From Pelecanus crispus (taxonomy: Eukaryota; Chordata; Aves; Pelecaniformes; Pelecanidae): a stretch of DNA of 64,000 nt. The notes under the pieces are model-generated. The model did no database searches and had not been told where the DNA came from. It was given only the letters and a program-made list of their open reading frames with translations. Position numbers and translations under genes: made by a program. Of the stretch, positions 19,401-31,400 are shown in pieces (positions within the stretch are counted from its first letter, which is position 1; every line of letters begins with the position of its first letter). Location of the stretch: positions 8,456,542 to 8,520,541 of the forward strand of contig NC_134661.1 in the NCBI RefSeq assembly GCF_030463565.1. The letters are read 5' to 3'.

Positions 19401-22400
19401 GCGGGGTTACTTCGGGAAAAGCCTTTCTTCACCTGCTTACAACTTTGAGGTTTTAAACCAGTTGAGGTAGTGTCGTGTTTGAGTAGGAGACATAGGTGGA
19501 AGCTTTCCATCATCTATCAGCAGTCCTGGTTAACAGGGGAGGTCCCCGATGACTGGAGGCTTGCCAATGTGACGCCCATCTACAAGAAGGGCCGGAAGGA
19601 GGACCCGGGAAACTACAGGCTTGTCAGCCTGACCTCAGTGCTGGGAAAGATTATGGAGCGGTTCATATGGAGTGAACTCAACAGGCAAGTGCAGGTCAAC
19701 CAGGGGATCAGGCTCAGCCAGCATGGGTTCATGAAAGGCAGGTCCTGCTTGACCAACCTGATCTCCTTTTATGACCTGGTGACCCGCGTGGTAGACGATG
19801 GAAAGGCTGTGGATGTCATTTACCTGGACTTTAGCAAAGCTTTTGACACCGTCTCCCGTAATATTCTCCTTGGGAAGCTGGCAGCTCATGGCTTGGATGG
19901 GCGTAGTCTTCGCTGGGTAAAAAAACTGGTTGGGTGGCCGAGCCCAGAGAGTTGTGGTGAATGGAGTTAAGTGCAGTTGGCGGCCGGTCACGAGCGGTGT
20001 TCCCCAGGGCTCTGTTTTGGGGCCAGCCTTGTTTAATATCTTTATCGATGATCTGGATGAGGGGATTGAGTGCACCCTCAGTAAGTTTGCAGATGATACC
20101 AAGTTGGGCAGGAGTGTCAATCTGCTGGAGGGTAGGATGGCGCTGCAGAGGGACCTGGCCAGGCTGGACCGCTGGGCCGAGGCCAACTGCGTGAGGTTCA
20201 ACAAGGCCAAGTGCCGGGTCCTGCACTTTGGTCACAACAACCCCATGCAACGCTACAGGCTTGGGGAAGAGTGGCTGGAAAGCTGCCTGGCCGAAAAGGA
20301 CCTGGGGGTGTTGGTAGACAGCCGGCTGAACATGAGCCAGCAGTGTACCCAGGTGGCCAAGAAGGCCAACAGCATCCTGGCTTGTATCAGGAATAGTGTG
20401 GCCAGCAGGAGCAGGGAGGTGATTGTCCCCCTGTACTCGGCGCTGGTGAGGCCGCACCTGGAATGCTGTGTCCAGTTTGGGACCCCTCACTACAAGAAAG
20501 ACATTGAGGTGCTGGAGCGTGTTCAGAGAAGGGCAGCGGAGCTGGGGCAGGGTCTGGAGCACAGGGCTGGTGGGGAGCGGCTGAGGGAACTGGGATTGTT
20601 TAGCCTGGAGAAGAGGAGGCTGAGGGGAGACCTCATCGCTCTCTACAACTCCCTGACAGGAGGGGGCAGGGAGGGGGGTGTTGGTCTCTTCTCCCACATA
20701 GTTAGCGATAGGACGAGAGGAAATGGGCTCAGGCTGCGCCAGGGGAGGTTTAGGTTGGATATTGGAAAAAATTTCTTTATGGAAAGGGTGGTCAAGCATT
20801 GGAACAGGCTGCCCAGAGAGGTGGTGGAGTCCCCAGCCCAGGAGGGGTTCAAAAAACGGGCAGAGGTGGCACTTTGGGACATGGTTCAGTCTGGTCTGCC
20901 CTTGATTGGTTTAGTGTGGACTTGGTAGTGTAGGTTAATGGTTGGACTGGATGATCTTAAAGGTCTTTTCCAACCTAAGCGATTCTATGATTCTATGATT
21001 CTAAGCTCTGCTGCCCACTGAGACGTCTTCCCTTGCCTGCTCGGTTAGGCTTCGTGTCTTGCACATGAGGCAAGCCTTCCCTCATTCTTTTATTTATAAT
21101 CCCGAGTGACCTTTTTTGTGTTGCATTATTCTTTCTCAGGTAAATGAGGTCACGTTCAAAACTGGTATGGTTTTTAATCACTCTCCATCTGTCGTGCTTT
21201 ATAGTTACTTCTGAAAAGCTGGAGGGAGGCTGTTCCTGCTTAATTTGCCTCAAAACTGCGTTTTGACATATGATGGCTGATGGGATGGTTTAGCCCGGCA
21301 AATGCGTACTGGTGTTTAGCAGCCTTCTCGATCTTCTCTGATAAGTTACAAGGATGCTTTCTCAGGTAGCAAAAATGACTGTTTTGAGGTCACCGAAACA
21401 CTCAGGAATGTCACTGAATGAACATGAATGGCGTATTGGTCACGCTACTTGTAGCTGTAAATGAAACCAAAGCAATTATTTTATGGAGGGCGTCTTTTTA
21501 CCATAGACAGTTCTGGTGACTGCTTGGTAGGAAATCAGAAGAAATGGTCATTCCCAGGGTATGAGGCCAAAGCCAGAATTCATGTATCCCATTGGAAAAG
21601 CAAGGTGACGGCAATCGGTTTAAAAATAATGCGGGTTCTAATTGTGGATTATGAGAGGCAATTGTCAAAAATACAGAAAGTACTGATTTAGTAGCCACAG
21701 ATAAAATAATAAGGATTTTAGGACCCCCAATAACAAAATGAAGACAACGTTCATAGTAGCCATGTGAACTTGGAGGCCGATGCAAGTCAAGACTGTTAGT
21801 TATGTTTTGTTATTTGCTTCGCGGTCCCAGCCCCCAAATATTTTTAGAGAAGGTGTACCCATCAGTGTTTGGTGATAGCTGGGGTGGGGATAGACGTTTC
21901 GGGATAGCAGGAACAGGGATTCCTCCCACAGAAATCATGCGTTGTTTCCTCATCTCTCCAATCATCTTTACCATGGGCTTGTGTGGAAATCATCATCTGG
22001 GCCAGGCAGCAGGGGAGCAGATCTGAACAAACTCCTTGGGGGATGTTAAAGTCGCATGCCTCTTTCTTTTCCTGAAGAGCACAGAAAGGCGGAGGGGCGG
22101 CTGGGGCGTTAGAAATCCACACTACGGGTTCTTGTGTGTCTTCAGGCCCAGTGTTTTGTTCTGGGGCAGAAGAGCAGTTAGCAGAAAATACACTTCTGTC
22201 CTGTGACGCTGACACCTTTGAACACCGAGCTGTCACGTCGTAACTTTAAATGTATGCTTGTTTTTCTGTTCCTAAGGTCTAACTGCAGAGAGTCAGCCCC
22301 CCTGCAACTTTGTTGTTATACTCAAGGTTATTTTTATTTGCAACTGCATATTTAAGGTTAGATGCATGTTTTCCTTCGTTACCGGAGCTTTGCCGTAGTT

Positions 22401-25400
22401 GGCTGATGGCGAGCGTTTCATACACGTGTAAGTCGGGCGCCGGTAACTGGTTTTAGCGTAAGGTGTTATTTTAGATTACACTGAACTTACTTGCCTCTCT
22501 GGGCAGGGATGGTCTCTAATTCAATCTTGTAAATAAGTCTTTGCCTCCCTTACTCTTCCTGAAAATAATTTGTTTACTTATTTAGTGTTTTAAGCGGTCT
22601 GTTGGAAATGTGACTAGTCCTTAGAGCTATCTTCTGCATTTGCTGAGTACGTTGGCACTGCCGTAGCGAGGGCTCTGTGTTTGTTGGGGTGCACTTCTCG
22701 GGCCGCAGCGTTGCGGTTCTGGAAGTACAGCCGGCGAGCTGCCCCTTGCTCGGAGCCGTTCTCGCGCAGCAAATGAATGAAGTGCCGGGAAGCTGTTCAG
22801 TTGGAGCTGAGAGGCTTGGAAATGAATCGGTGTTTGGATGGAAATCGCTGATGGCTTTTTTCACCAAGCAGTCTATAGGTTTCTCCTATGAGGGGCTGCA
22901 TACATGCTTTAAGACCCTTCTGCTTGCAGCACTAAGTTCTGTTTCCTTGGGGGAGATGCGCTTGTACACACAAAAGTCAGCATTATTTAGGCTTTCTCCA
23001 TGCCCGGTGTATGTTATACACACACAATTGTGCATTTGAAAGTGCTGCAGATCTCAATTTTTGGTAGGCTGAGGAGGAAGAAATCACGCAGGGTGAGCGG
23101 CTGTTCCCTTTGTGTTTCTCAACCGGACTGTTTGTAGGTAGCTGGTTATTTTTCTGCTTGCGTTCTCAGCATTTAGACGGTTTCAGCCCGAATTTGTCTC
23201 CGTTAACAGCCTCTCCTTTCCTCGGTGCCGGGGACCCTTTCTCCCGGGCGCGCGTCCCAGCGAAGGCAGTGCCTGCGCAGCAGTGTTTACATCTTGCAGC
23301 GAGCCCACGTGCTCGGGGAGCGGCAGGCAGGCGTGACGGGGCCGTTGATCCGCAGTGCTGCGCGCTGGCGAGCGGCGAGCCGGGCGCTTCCGCGGCCTTT
23401 CTCGCTCCGGTTTTACTACTGTGGGATTAAAGTTGAGAAGTGGTAGCTTCTCCCTTTCAGGGGAAGGTCTCGCGGGGGTTCCGCGTGATGCAGGGTTCTG
23501 CAGGCAGAAACGATGCGTTTTGGCATAATTTTATTTCTTTTACGTTGCTTTATCATTGCTTTTTCCGGTTTCCTTGGCATCGCTGCTGCAGCTGCAGAGA
23601 GCAGATAGGCAGCGGGGCTGTGAGGAAGGGCAGGACTGTTCCCCTCTCCCCAGCAATGTGCGGTGACGTTTGCTTACGGTGATTATGAACTGCAGGCTAA
23701 GTGTGTGTGTATTTTATTTGACTCACTAGAGCATTATTTGTGTTGAAAACTTGAATGACCCTCTGTTCAGAATATTTACTCTGTTTGAATTGTTTAATAC
23801 TGAGGCTCCTCAAACAGAAACCAAGCAGAAAATTTTTAGAAACAGTTTGTCTTAAGCCTTGCTGCTTTTTATCACATCACGACTTTCCTGTAGACACAGG
23901 TACGGGTCTCAGTGCATGTGGTTTAATTTCTTTAAAACACAACTGTGGTTTCAGTAGCCGAGACTTTCTTTGTGGTCTGTCCTGTAAGCAGATGAATTAG
24001 AAATTTAATGTACAAAGCACAAGGCGGGGGAAAAAATGCACTGTTTTGACAAAGTCTTTTATCAGGCCTAAGCTGCATCAGGAAATGGTGTTATTTCTTT
24101 GCGCAGCTTACCTTCTCCTATTCACAGTGTTGCACTTTTTTACTTTCAGGATATGGCTCTTGTAGTACTGGCTCTCCTCAAAGCTCTTTGCAGACTCAAC
24201 GTGTTAGAGAAAGGGATGGCATTGTTACTTTCTAGCATGCGGCCGCATTGCACGGCAGTGTAAAGAAGCAAGCAACAAGTGACATCTCTTTTCAAAGCTC
24301 AGAGGAAGCTTAAGACAGGCAAACATAAATACTTGGGGTGAAATCGGACTAGGAAAGCCAGAACAACGTAAAACCAAAAATGTGTTACAGATTTTGGTGG
24401 CAGGCGAATAGGACTGACGTTTTTGCGTGCTCCCTGAAAAACCTGTCTTAATGTGAACGGAATGCCTTTAACGTCACGACCCTGTCAGGGGGAAGAGCTT
24501 TACAGCGGAAGTCAGGTTTTCATCTCTCCTAAAGGCAAAGTCTGAAGTGAATTAGAAAAGACCCAACCAACGACAAAAACCACCTTTGCTGTAATCAAGA
24601 GTCAATTTTTAAGAAAATTGTCCTTGACGTTCCATAATGTTACCTACGTGGCTACTAATTCATTACTATGTTACCTATGTGGCTACTAATTCATTATTCT
24701 TCAAAATGTAACTATAAGTAAAGGCTGTGGTCCCTTCACAAGAAATGCTTTTTTGGTGGTGGCTTTGCTGGGAACCGTTGGGAGAGGAAACAACCTTTGG
24801 TGCCTCTGAGAGAAAGCCTGTTCTGCCACCTTACTGGTTTGCAGTGTTTCTAGATATTTAGTGCTATGACAGGCTGCGGCTCTTGGGGTGGATGAATGAT
24901 GCCTGCGTCTTAGGGATGACTCTGGCTTCCCGTCAGCAGCTTCAGTCCTCTTTAACTTGTTCCTTAGCCAGGCTTGGAGGTTGTTGCGTGATAGAGCTGA
25001 TGGGATGGGGTTCATCTGAAGGCACGCCGATCTCTGCAGGGTTCAAAGAGGCCCCAAAATCGTGCGTTTTCCTTGCAGAGGCCATAAGTGTCACTGTCGG
25101 GTTGTGCAGGAGCGGGCGGCAAGCCCTTCCTCAGGGAAGCTGTCGGAAAGGGACCGGAGCGAGCCCTGAGGTCTTGCTCAAGCTCCAGGATGCTCAGGCA
25201 GAATTATAGAGCTCAGATGCTTCTGCTCATCCAGAGAGTCTTTTAAATGAGTTTGGAGGAAGTTAGTTGACGTTTGCACTAGAAAAATAAACATGCAAAC
25301 ACTTCTTTTGCCAGAGTATGTCTTAGGGTGGTTTGAATAATGGCTTGTAAGAGCAGACCTTTGTGGTGTGATATGAGCAGCAGATTTTATGCATTAAGGG

Positions 25401-28400
25401 TTTGTTTCCATGTGTACTTGTCCTTTGTTTCCCCATAACTCTTTTTGATCGTTCCATAGCTATAAACTGTAGCTGCTTTATATGTATATATAAAAGTTGT
25501 ATTTCGTTTTTAGCAATTGTTTGCTAGAAGCACAAATGCCAGTATGTTACTTGGTTGGGGGGCAACCCTCTAGAATCCTTTCATGCTTTGATCATAGTAA
25601 AGTTCGTTGTAATGTTAATATCCGCATCTTCAAATTTCCGTCCACTTTCTCGTTGCAGGATGAACAGTTTTTAGGTTTTGGTTCAGATGAAGAAGTCAAA
25701 GTACGAAGTCCCACCAGGTCCCCCACAGGTACGTTCAAGTCGCAGGGTTGGCTATTGACTTTGTATTCTCCTTGGTGATGGTTTTGCCATGCCTCTCCTG
25801 TTTGTTCCATCAAATCTCATCCACCGTAAAAGCCACCCTAGTCTTTGGATTCGACTCAGTTAGTTTTGGACTCTTTACAGCTGATCTGTTAAAGGAGCAG
25901 GGTAACTTTGAGTAAAAAATCTTTGAATGTGTTTGAGTAAAAGAGTGGTACTGATTAAACCAGTATTTGAAACTTCGTGTTAGTGTTTTGGAGAGGCAAT
26001 TATTTTAATAGTAAGGATCTAAAACTGGTTTGAATATTTCGGTATCTTTCAGTAGACTGATTATGACCTGTAACTGCAACCTTCACTTTTTTGGAAACAA
26101 AACAATTATAGAAAGCTTGAGGACAAGCCGTAGCTAAGTTGTTGCATTTTCAACGGTGTAGGATCAAATCATGATGGGTCTGCCAGTGAATGAGTTCAGC
26201 TTTGATTTAGACGCTTGTCAATAAATGCTCTCACCACAGCACTCTGCTCATTCACCACAATGATCTGCTCAGCTTGGCCTTGCCAGCAAATTCTGCTGCG
26301 GAGAGCCTTGCTAACAGGGTGTTTCAAATGAAGAATGAAGTACATTGTCAGAGCTGTGTGAAGACCCAGAACTGGAATAGCAGGGTTTGGTGGGCATGCA
26401 TTGAAATGCATTGGTGGAGGTGAGTAATCGAGTGTGGCACAGCTGCTTGATGGTTCCAAGTGCAATGCCAAGTGCTAACTGCGTTTCAAAGCTAAAACCG
26501 GGGGGCTTTTTTAGTAAATTACCTTGTATCAAGTTTTCCCCTACGTTCTTCTTGCCCTAATGACCTATCCCTTGGCAGTGCAGATGGATGGTACTAGAGA
26601 AGGTTTGGGGTTGTTTTGTTTTTTTTTTTTTTCTTTCAGCTAGCTGTGATCTGCTTTAAGAAAAAAAAAAAAAATCTTTGAAGTGTTTGAAAGGTGGCAC
26701 ACGCCCTTAAGAATTATTGTTCCCTCTCAATGTGAGGTTGATAGTGGTTTTGTGCCACTGCATATGTAGTTGTTGTGAAAAGGCAAGCTCGCGTTTTAAA
26801 AAAAGTTATCTACTTCATTTTACATGGGAGAAGAGGTTTGTTGGGAAGGTACTCTTTACATGTATTGATAAAGCTGTATTTTTATTTGTGGATTAACTGA
26901 AATGTCTTGGCAACTTGTACGGGCAGTGCGGTTGATACTGAGTAAATACTTGCATGACCTGGGTGATGCTGATCCGACACTCGGAGAAATTTAACGTGTG
27001 CTCTGCATTCTCTACCTCCCTCTCAGTTAAGTCTAGTCCACGGAAACCTCGCGGGAGGCCCCGGAGCAGTTCTGACCGAAGTTCAGCTGTACTGTCAGAC
27101 TCTTCATCAGTGTGTTCCCCTTCGAGCAAGTCTGAAACCACATCCATGGAGAAAGTAAAGAAGAAGGAGTTGAAGAGTGGGGAGAAAAGGCGAGGAAGAC
27201 CTCCAACGCTTACGAGCGTGAAGTTCAAATTGTCACAAGTAAAGGACGCATCGGACATTCAGAAGGGCAGTAAAGAAGAAAAAGAGAGTCTGAAAAAAAT
27301 CAAGAGGTCACCATCCACTACATTTCAGCAAGCGACTAAAATCAAGAAATTAAGAACTAGTAAGCTCTCCCCGCTGAAATCTAAATTTAAGCCTGGGGCG
27401 AAACTTCAGATTGGGAGGAAGAGCGTTCAGATCGTGCGCAGGAGAGGTAGGCCGCCGTCCTCTGAACGTTTAAAGACTTCCTCGACCTTAGTCATAAACT
27501 CGCAGCTGGAGAAACCCCAAAGGATTCGCAAAGAAAAAGATGGCACGCCACCTCTTACGAAAGAAGAAAAGACTGCTGTCAGACAGAGTCCGCGCAGGAT
27601 TAAGCCCGTTAGGATTATACCTTCCACCAAAAGGACGGATGCTGCAATTGCTAAGCAACTCTTGCAGAGGGCTAAAAAGGGGGCGCAAAAAAAGATTGAG
27701 AAAGAAGCAGCCAAACTGCAGGGCAGGAAGGGGAGAACCCAGCTCAAAAATATCCGCCAGTTCATCATGCCGGTTGTGAGTGCTATCTCTTCCCGGATTA
27801 TTAAAACACCCAAACGGTTCATTGAGGATGAAGACTACGATCCTCCTATTAAAATATCCAGACTAGAATCCACACCAAACAGCAGGTTCAGTGCCACGTC
27901 TTGTGGCTCCAGCGAAAAGTCCAGCGCTGCTTCTCAGCATTCGTCTCAGATGTCTTCGGACTCCTCGCGGTCCAGTAGCCCCAGCGTGGATACATCTACG
28001 GACTCCCAGGCCTCCGAGGAGATGCAGACGCTTTCTGAGGAGCGAAGCAATACTCCAGAAGTTCACACACCACTGCCTGTTTCTCAGTCCCCTGAAAACA
28101 GTAATGGCGATAGGAGAAACAGAAGGTTTTCGATAACAGAAAGAAGTTTTGGCCAGAGGACTGCCAAAAAGCTGTCAGCCTTACCAAGTGTGCCGCAGCA
28201 GCAGTCCTCCTCCTCTCCACCTCCCCCTCTGCTCACGCCCCCCCCACCACTGCAGCCTGCTTCCAGCATCTCGGACCACACCCCTTGGCTTATGCCTCCT
28301 ACCATACCGTTAGCCTCACCTTTTCTTCCCGCTTCTGCTGCGCCCATGCAAGAGAAACGGAAGTCGATTCTGCGAGAGCCGACGTTTAGGTGGACCTCCC

Positions 28401-31400
28401 TGAAGCATTCCAGGTCGGAACCGCAGTACTTCTCATCAGCAAAATATGCCAAAGAGGGTCTTATTCGCAAACCGATATTCGATAACTTCAGACCCCCACC
28501 GCTGACACCAGAGGACGTTGGCTTTGCGTCTGGCTTCTCAACGCCGGGTGCTACAGCTCCAGCACGTCTGTTCTCTCTTCACTCTGGAACGAGGTTCGAT
28601 ATGCACAAGAGAAGTCCTCTGCTGAGAGCGCCCCGATTCACGCCGAGCGAGGCCCACTCCAGGATCTTTGAATCTGTAACTCTGTCCTCCTCGGTTGGCC
28701 GAACCACTACAGGGACCTCTGCAACGGGTGTCTCCTCGCGGAAGCGGAAGAGGAGAGTGTTTAGCCCCATCCGATCGGAACCCAGATCTCCTTCGCACTC
28801 CATGAGGACGAGAAGCGGGAGACTTAGTACCTCTGACCTGACAACTCTCACCCCACAGTCTTCTGTCTCTTCCTCATTAACTAGCATTTCTGTTAGTTCT
28901 CTTGCCACTAGTGCCTTAAATTCAACTTTTACTTTTCCTTCCCATTCGCTAACGCAGTCTGGGGAATCGGCAGAGAGAAGCCAGAGACCGAGGAAGCAGA
29001 CTAGCACTCCGGCAGAGCCTTTCTCGTCCAGCAGCCCTACTCCTCTTTTCCCCTGGTTCACGTCGAGTCCCCAGACCGAGAGAGGCAGAAACAAGGACAG
29101 GGCGGCAGAGGAACTCTCCAAAGATAAAGACGCTGACAAAAGCCTGGAGAAGGACAAGAGCAGAGAGAAAGACAGAGAGAGAGAAAAGGAGAACAAACGG
29201 GAGTCAAGGAAAGAGAAAAGGAGAAAAGGGTCAGAAATTCAGAGTAGCTCTGCTTTGTTTCCTGTAGGTAAAATGTCCAAAGAAAAAGTTGTCAGCGAAG
29301 ACGTTGCAGCCTCATCGTCTGCCAAAAAAACTGCCGGGCGGAAGAAGTCTACGGCAATAGATCCCGCGGCAGACGTTTCCACTGCTGCTCTGGTAGATAC
29401 GGCAGCCATCAAAACCAAAACGTCCAAGAAAGGTAGAGGGGGGTTAGACAAATCGGATCTGGACCACAGCCCCGCTGTGCCGTCTTCGGAGAAGGAAAAA
29501 GCCCCGCGTCTTTCTGCTCCTTCGTCAAGCGCCGTTAAACATTCCGCTTCCTCCATCAGCTCCATGTTGGCTCAAGCAGACAAACTGCCAATGACTGACA
29601 AGAGGGTGGCCAGTCTTCTGAAAAAGGCAAAAGCCCAGCTGTACAAGATTGAGAAGAGCAAGTCCCTCAAACAAGCAGATCAGCCAAAGGCACAGGTATT
29701 CCTTTTTCTGAGTTTTTGGTTTGGGGTTGGTTTTTTTTTTTTTTTTCTTTTGCTAGAGTGTGTCTTATTTTGAACTCTCGCTGAAAGTCTCAAGTAGCTT
29801 TCGTATCCTAAGCGTGAAGAATTAACATGCCGAGCTAAGCAGCTGTTAGTGCAACAGATGGCAAACGATCCGAAAATGAGAACCCCTCGGCAGAAGCTGA
29901 GGGGGAGAGGGAGCTGCTGTGCAGTCAGCTCAGGGGGGAGCTGTGTGCATTTTTAGAGATCAGTATGTCGTAGCTGCTTATTAGGTTCCTCTGAATAAAT
30001 CTAAGCAAAGTGATCATCTAGAGTAGTAGTACTCACTCTTAAAAGCATGGTTCCAGCAAACTGCAGTAGTCTTTCTTGGCCTCGATGTTTCTTGTAGGCT
30101 CTTCTCGAGCATAAAGCTGACTTCTGAAGATAAAGTTGGTCTTGGTCTCTCTCTTTTTTTTTTTTTTTTTTTTTTGTTTTTCACTTTACATGATGATCTG
30201 TCACTTATGGGCGGGAATAAAATCCATTGGGATTTTGCATCTGATTGGGGAACTGCTTCCTACCGCTTTCCTCTTTTTCCCTCTCCCTGCTCCCCCGCCC
30301 CAAACCTACCCTTTTCTGCAGTCCTTTTTAGCTACCAGGAAGGTAGGTGAAATACACTTTCAGAGAATACTTCCTTTTTATTTAAACTTTTGCTTTCCTT
30401 AATGGCACTAGTGTTGAAAATCACTAGCACATATTTTAAATAGAAAACTCTCAAGCTTTTGTCTCTGGAATGAAGAAGTGCATGCTTCTGTATGTCTGGC
30501 CTGGTATAGAAGAAGCCCAGGCTCTCACAATTACCTGTTTGGGGAAGTTCTTTTAGTAGGAGACATTTCGGAATCCTATGATGAAAACATGGAACATTGC
30601 ACTAAAATGCTACATTTCTTTTAGCACCTCAGTAAACACAAGCCCCTCATCTTAAAGGCCAGCAGCTACAAAGCTATCAAACAGCTTGATTTACTTCTGG
30701 CTTCTGCCAGATCAGTTAGCGCTGAATGGTAGTCTTAATTCCAGTCGACTCTGATTTTTACAATATCAGTGCCTCGATAACATGGCTTCATGAGCGAGTT
30801 TGCTTCCCAGTAGCAGGTAGAAACTTACCTTGTAATTCCAAATGAGTAAAACCTCTTGTTCTTTTGAGTTTATCCTCTCTTGGATAACCGAGGCTTAGCA
30901 GGCTGAGAGTCTTTATTTTTATCCCGATTCTTGCAAAGTGCAAGCTAAGATACAATTTAACTCTTTTTAGGTTGTTTAGAAGTTTCCATTACATGTTTCC
31001 CAGCCTCATCTTGGTACCTTTCTTAGGAATACTGTCTGTTCTCATGTTCTGAAATCTAGGGACAAGAGAGCGATTCATCAGAAACGTCAGTCCGAGGACC
31101 ACGAATAAAACATGTTTGCAGGAGGGCAGCTGTTGCGCTGGGCCGCAAGCGAGCAGTGTTTCCTGATGACATGCCCACTCTGAGTGCCTTACCGTGGGAA
31201 GAACGGGAGAAGATACTGTCTTCCATGGGGAACGATGGTGAGTTAAGATTTTTAGTTTTTATTTGTGGATTCGTACAAAGTCAGCTTTTGTTGACTGCTT
31301 AAAATGAGGACTTCAAGTGATTAACAAGGGAAAGTATGTTAAACAGCTCTAGGCTCTCCGTTACAATGCCACTCCAACAGGGTTAATCCTTTTAACCGTT

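Larger units (their letters stand above)
12494..25658 (+). other. KMT2A: KMT2A intron 1 (13.2 kb)
   Basis: This large first intron contains the tail of the CpG island, long T runs (13201-13270 and 13465-13497), an ERVL-like LTR (17179-17716), a CR1 LINE fragment (19490-21003) and a 31-bp duplication near 24640. I found no additional exon with homology or convincing splice pairing. CpG-containing patches (for example 23220-23400) may be enhancers but carry no recognisable named element. Confidence 0.85.

Noticed and set aside
19463-19472. TGAGGTAGTG, resembling the let-7 5' end
   Set aside because: The match is only to the seed area. There is no complementary arm within 100 bases to form the pre-miRNA hairpin.
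19635-20799. Antisense open frames of 191 and 322 codons over the CR1 element
   Set aside because: They are the reverse strand of the reverse transcriptase region and have no homology of their own.
28579-29196. 205-residue antisense open frame in KMT2A exon 3
   Set aside because: It is the complement of the Ser/Lys-rich exon 3 coding sequence and shows low-complexity Ser/Leu composition.
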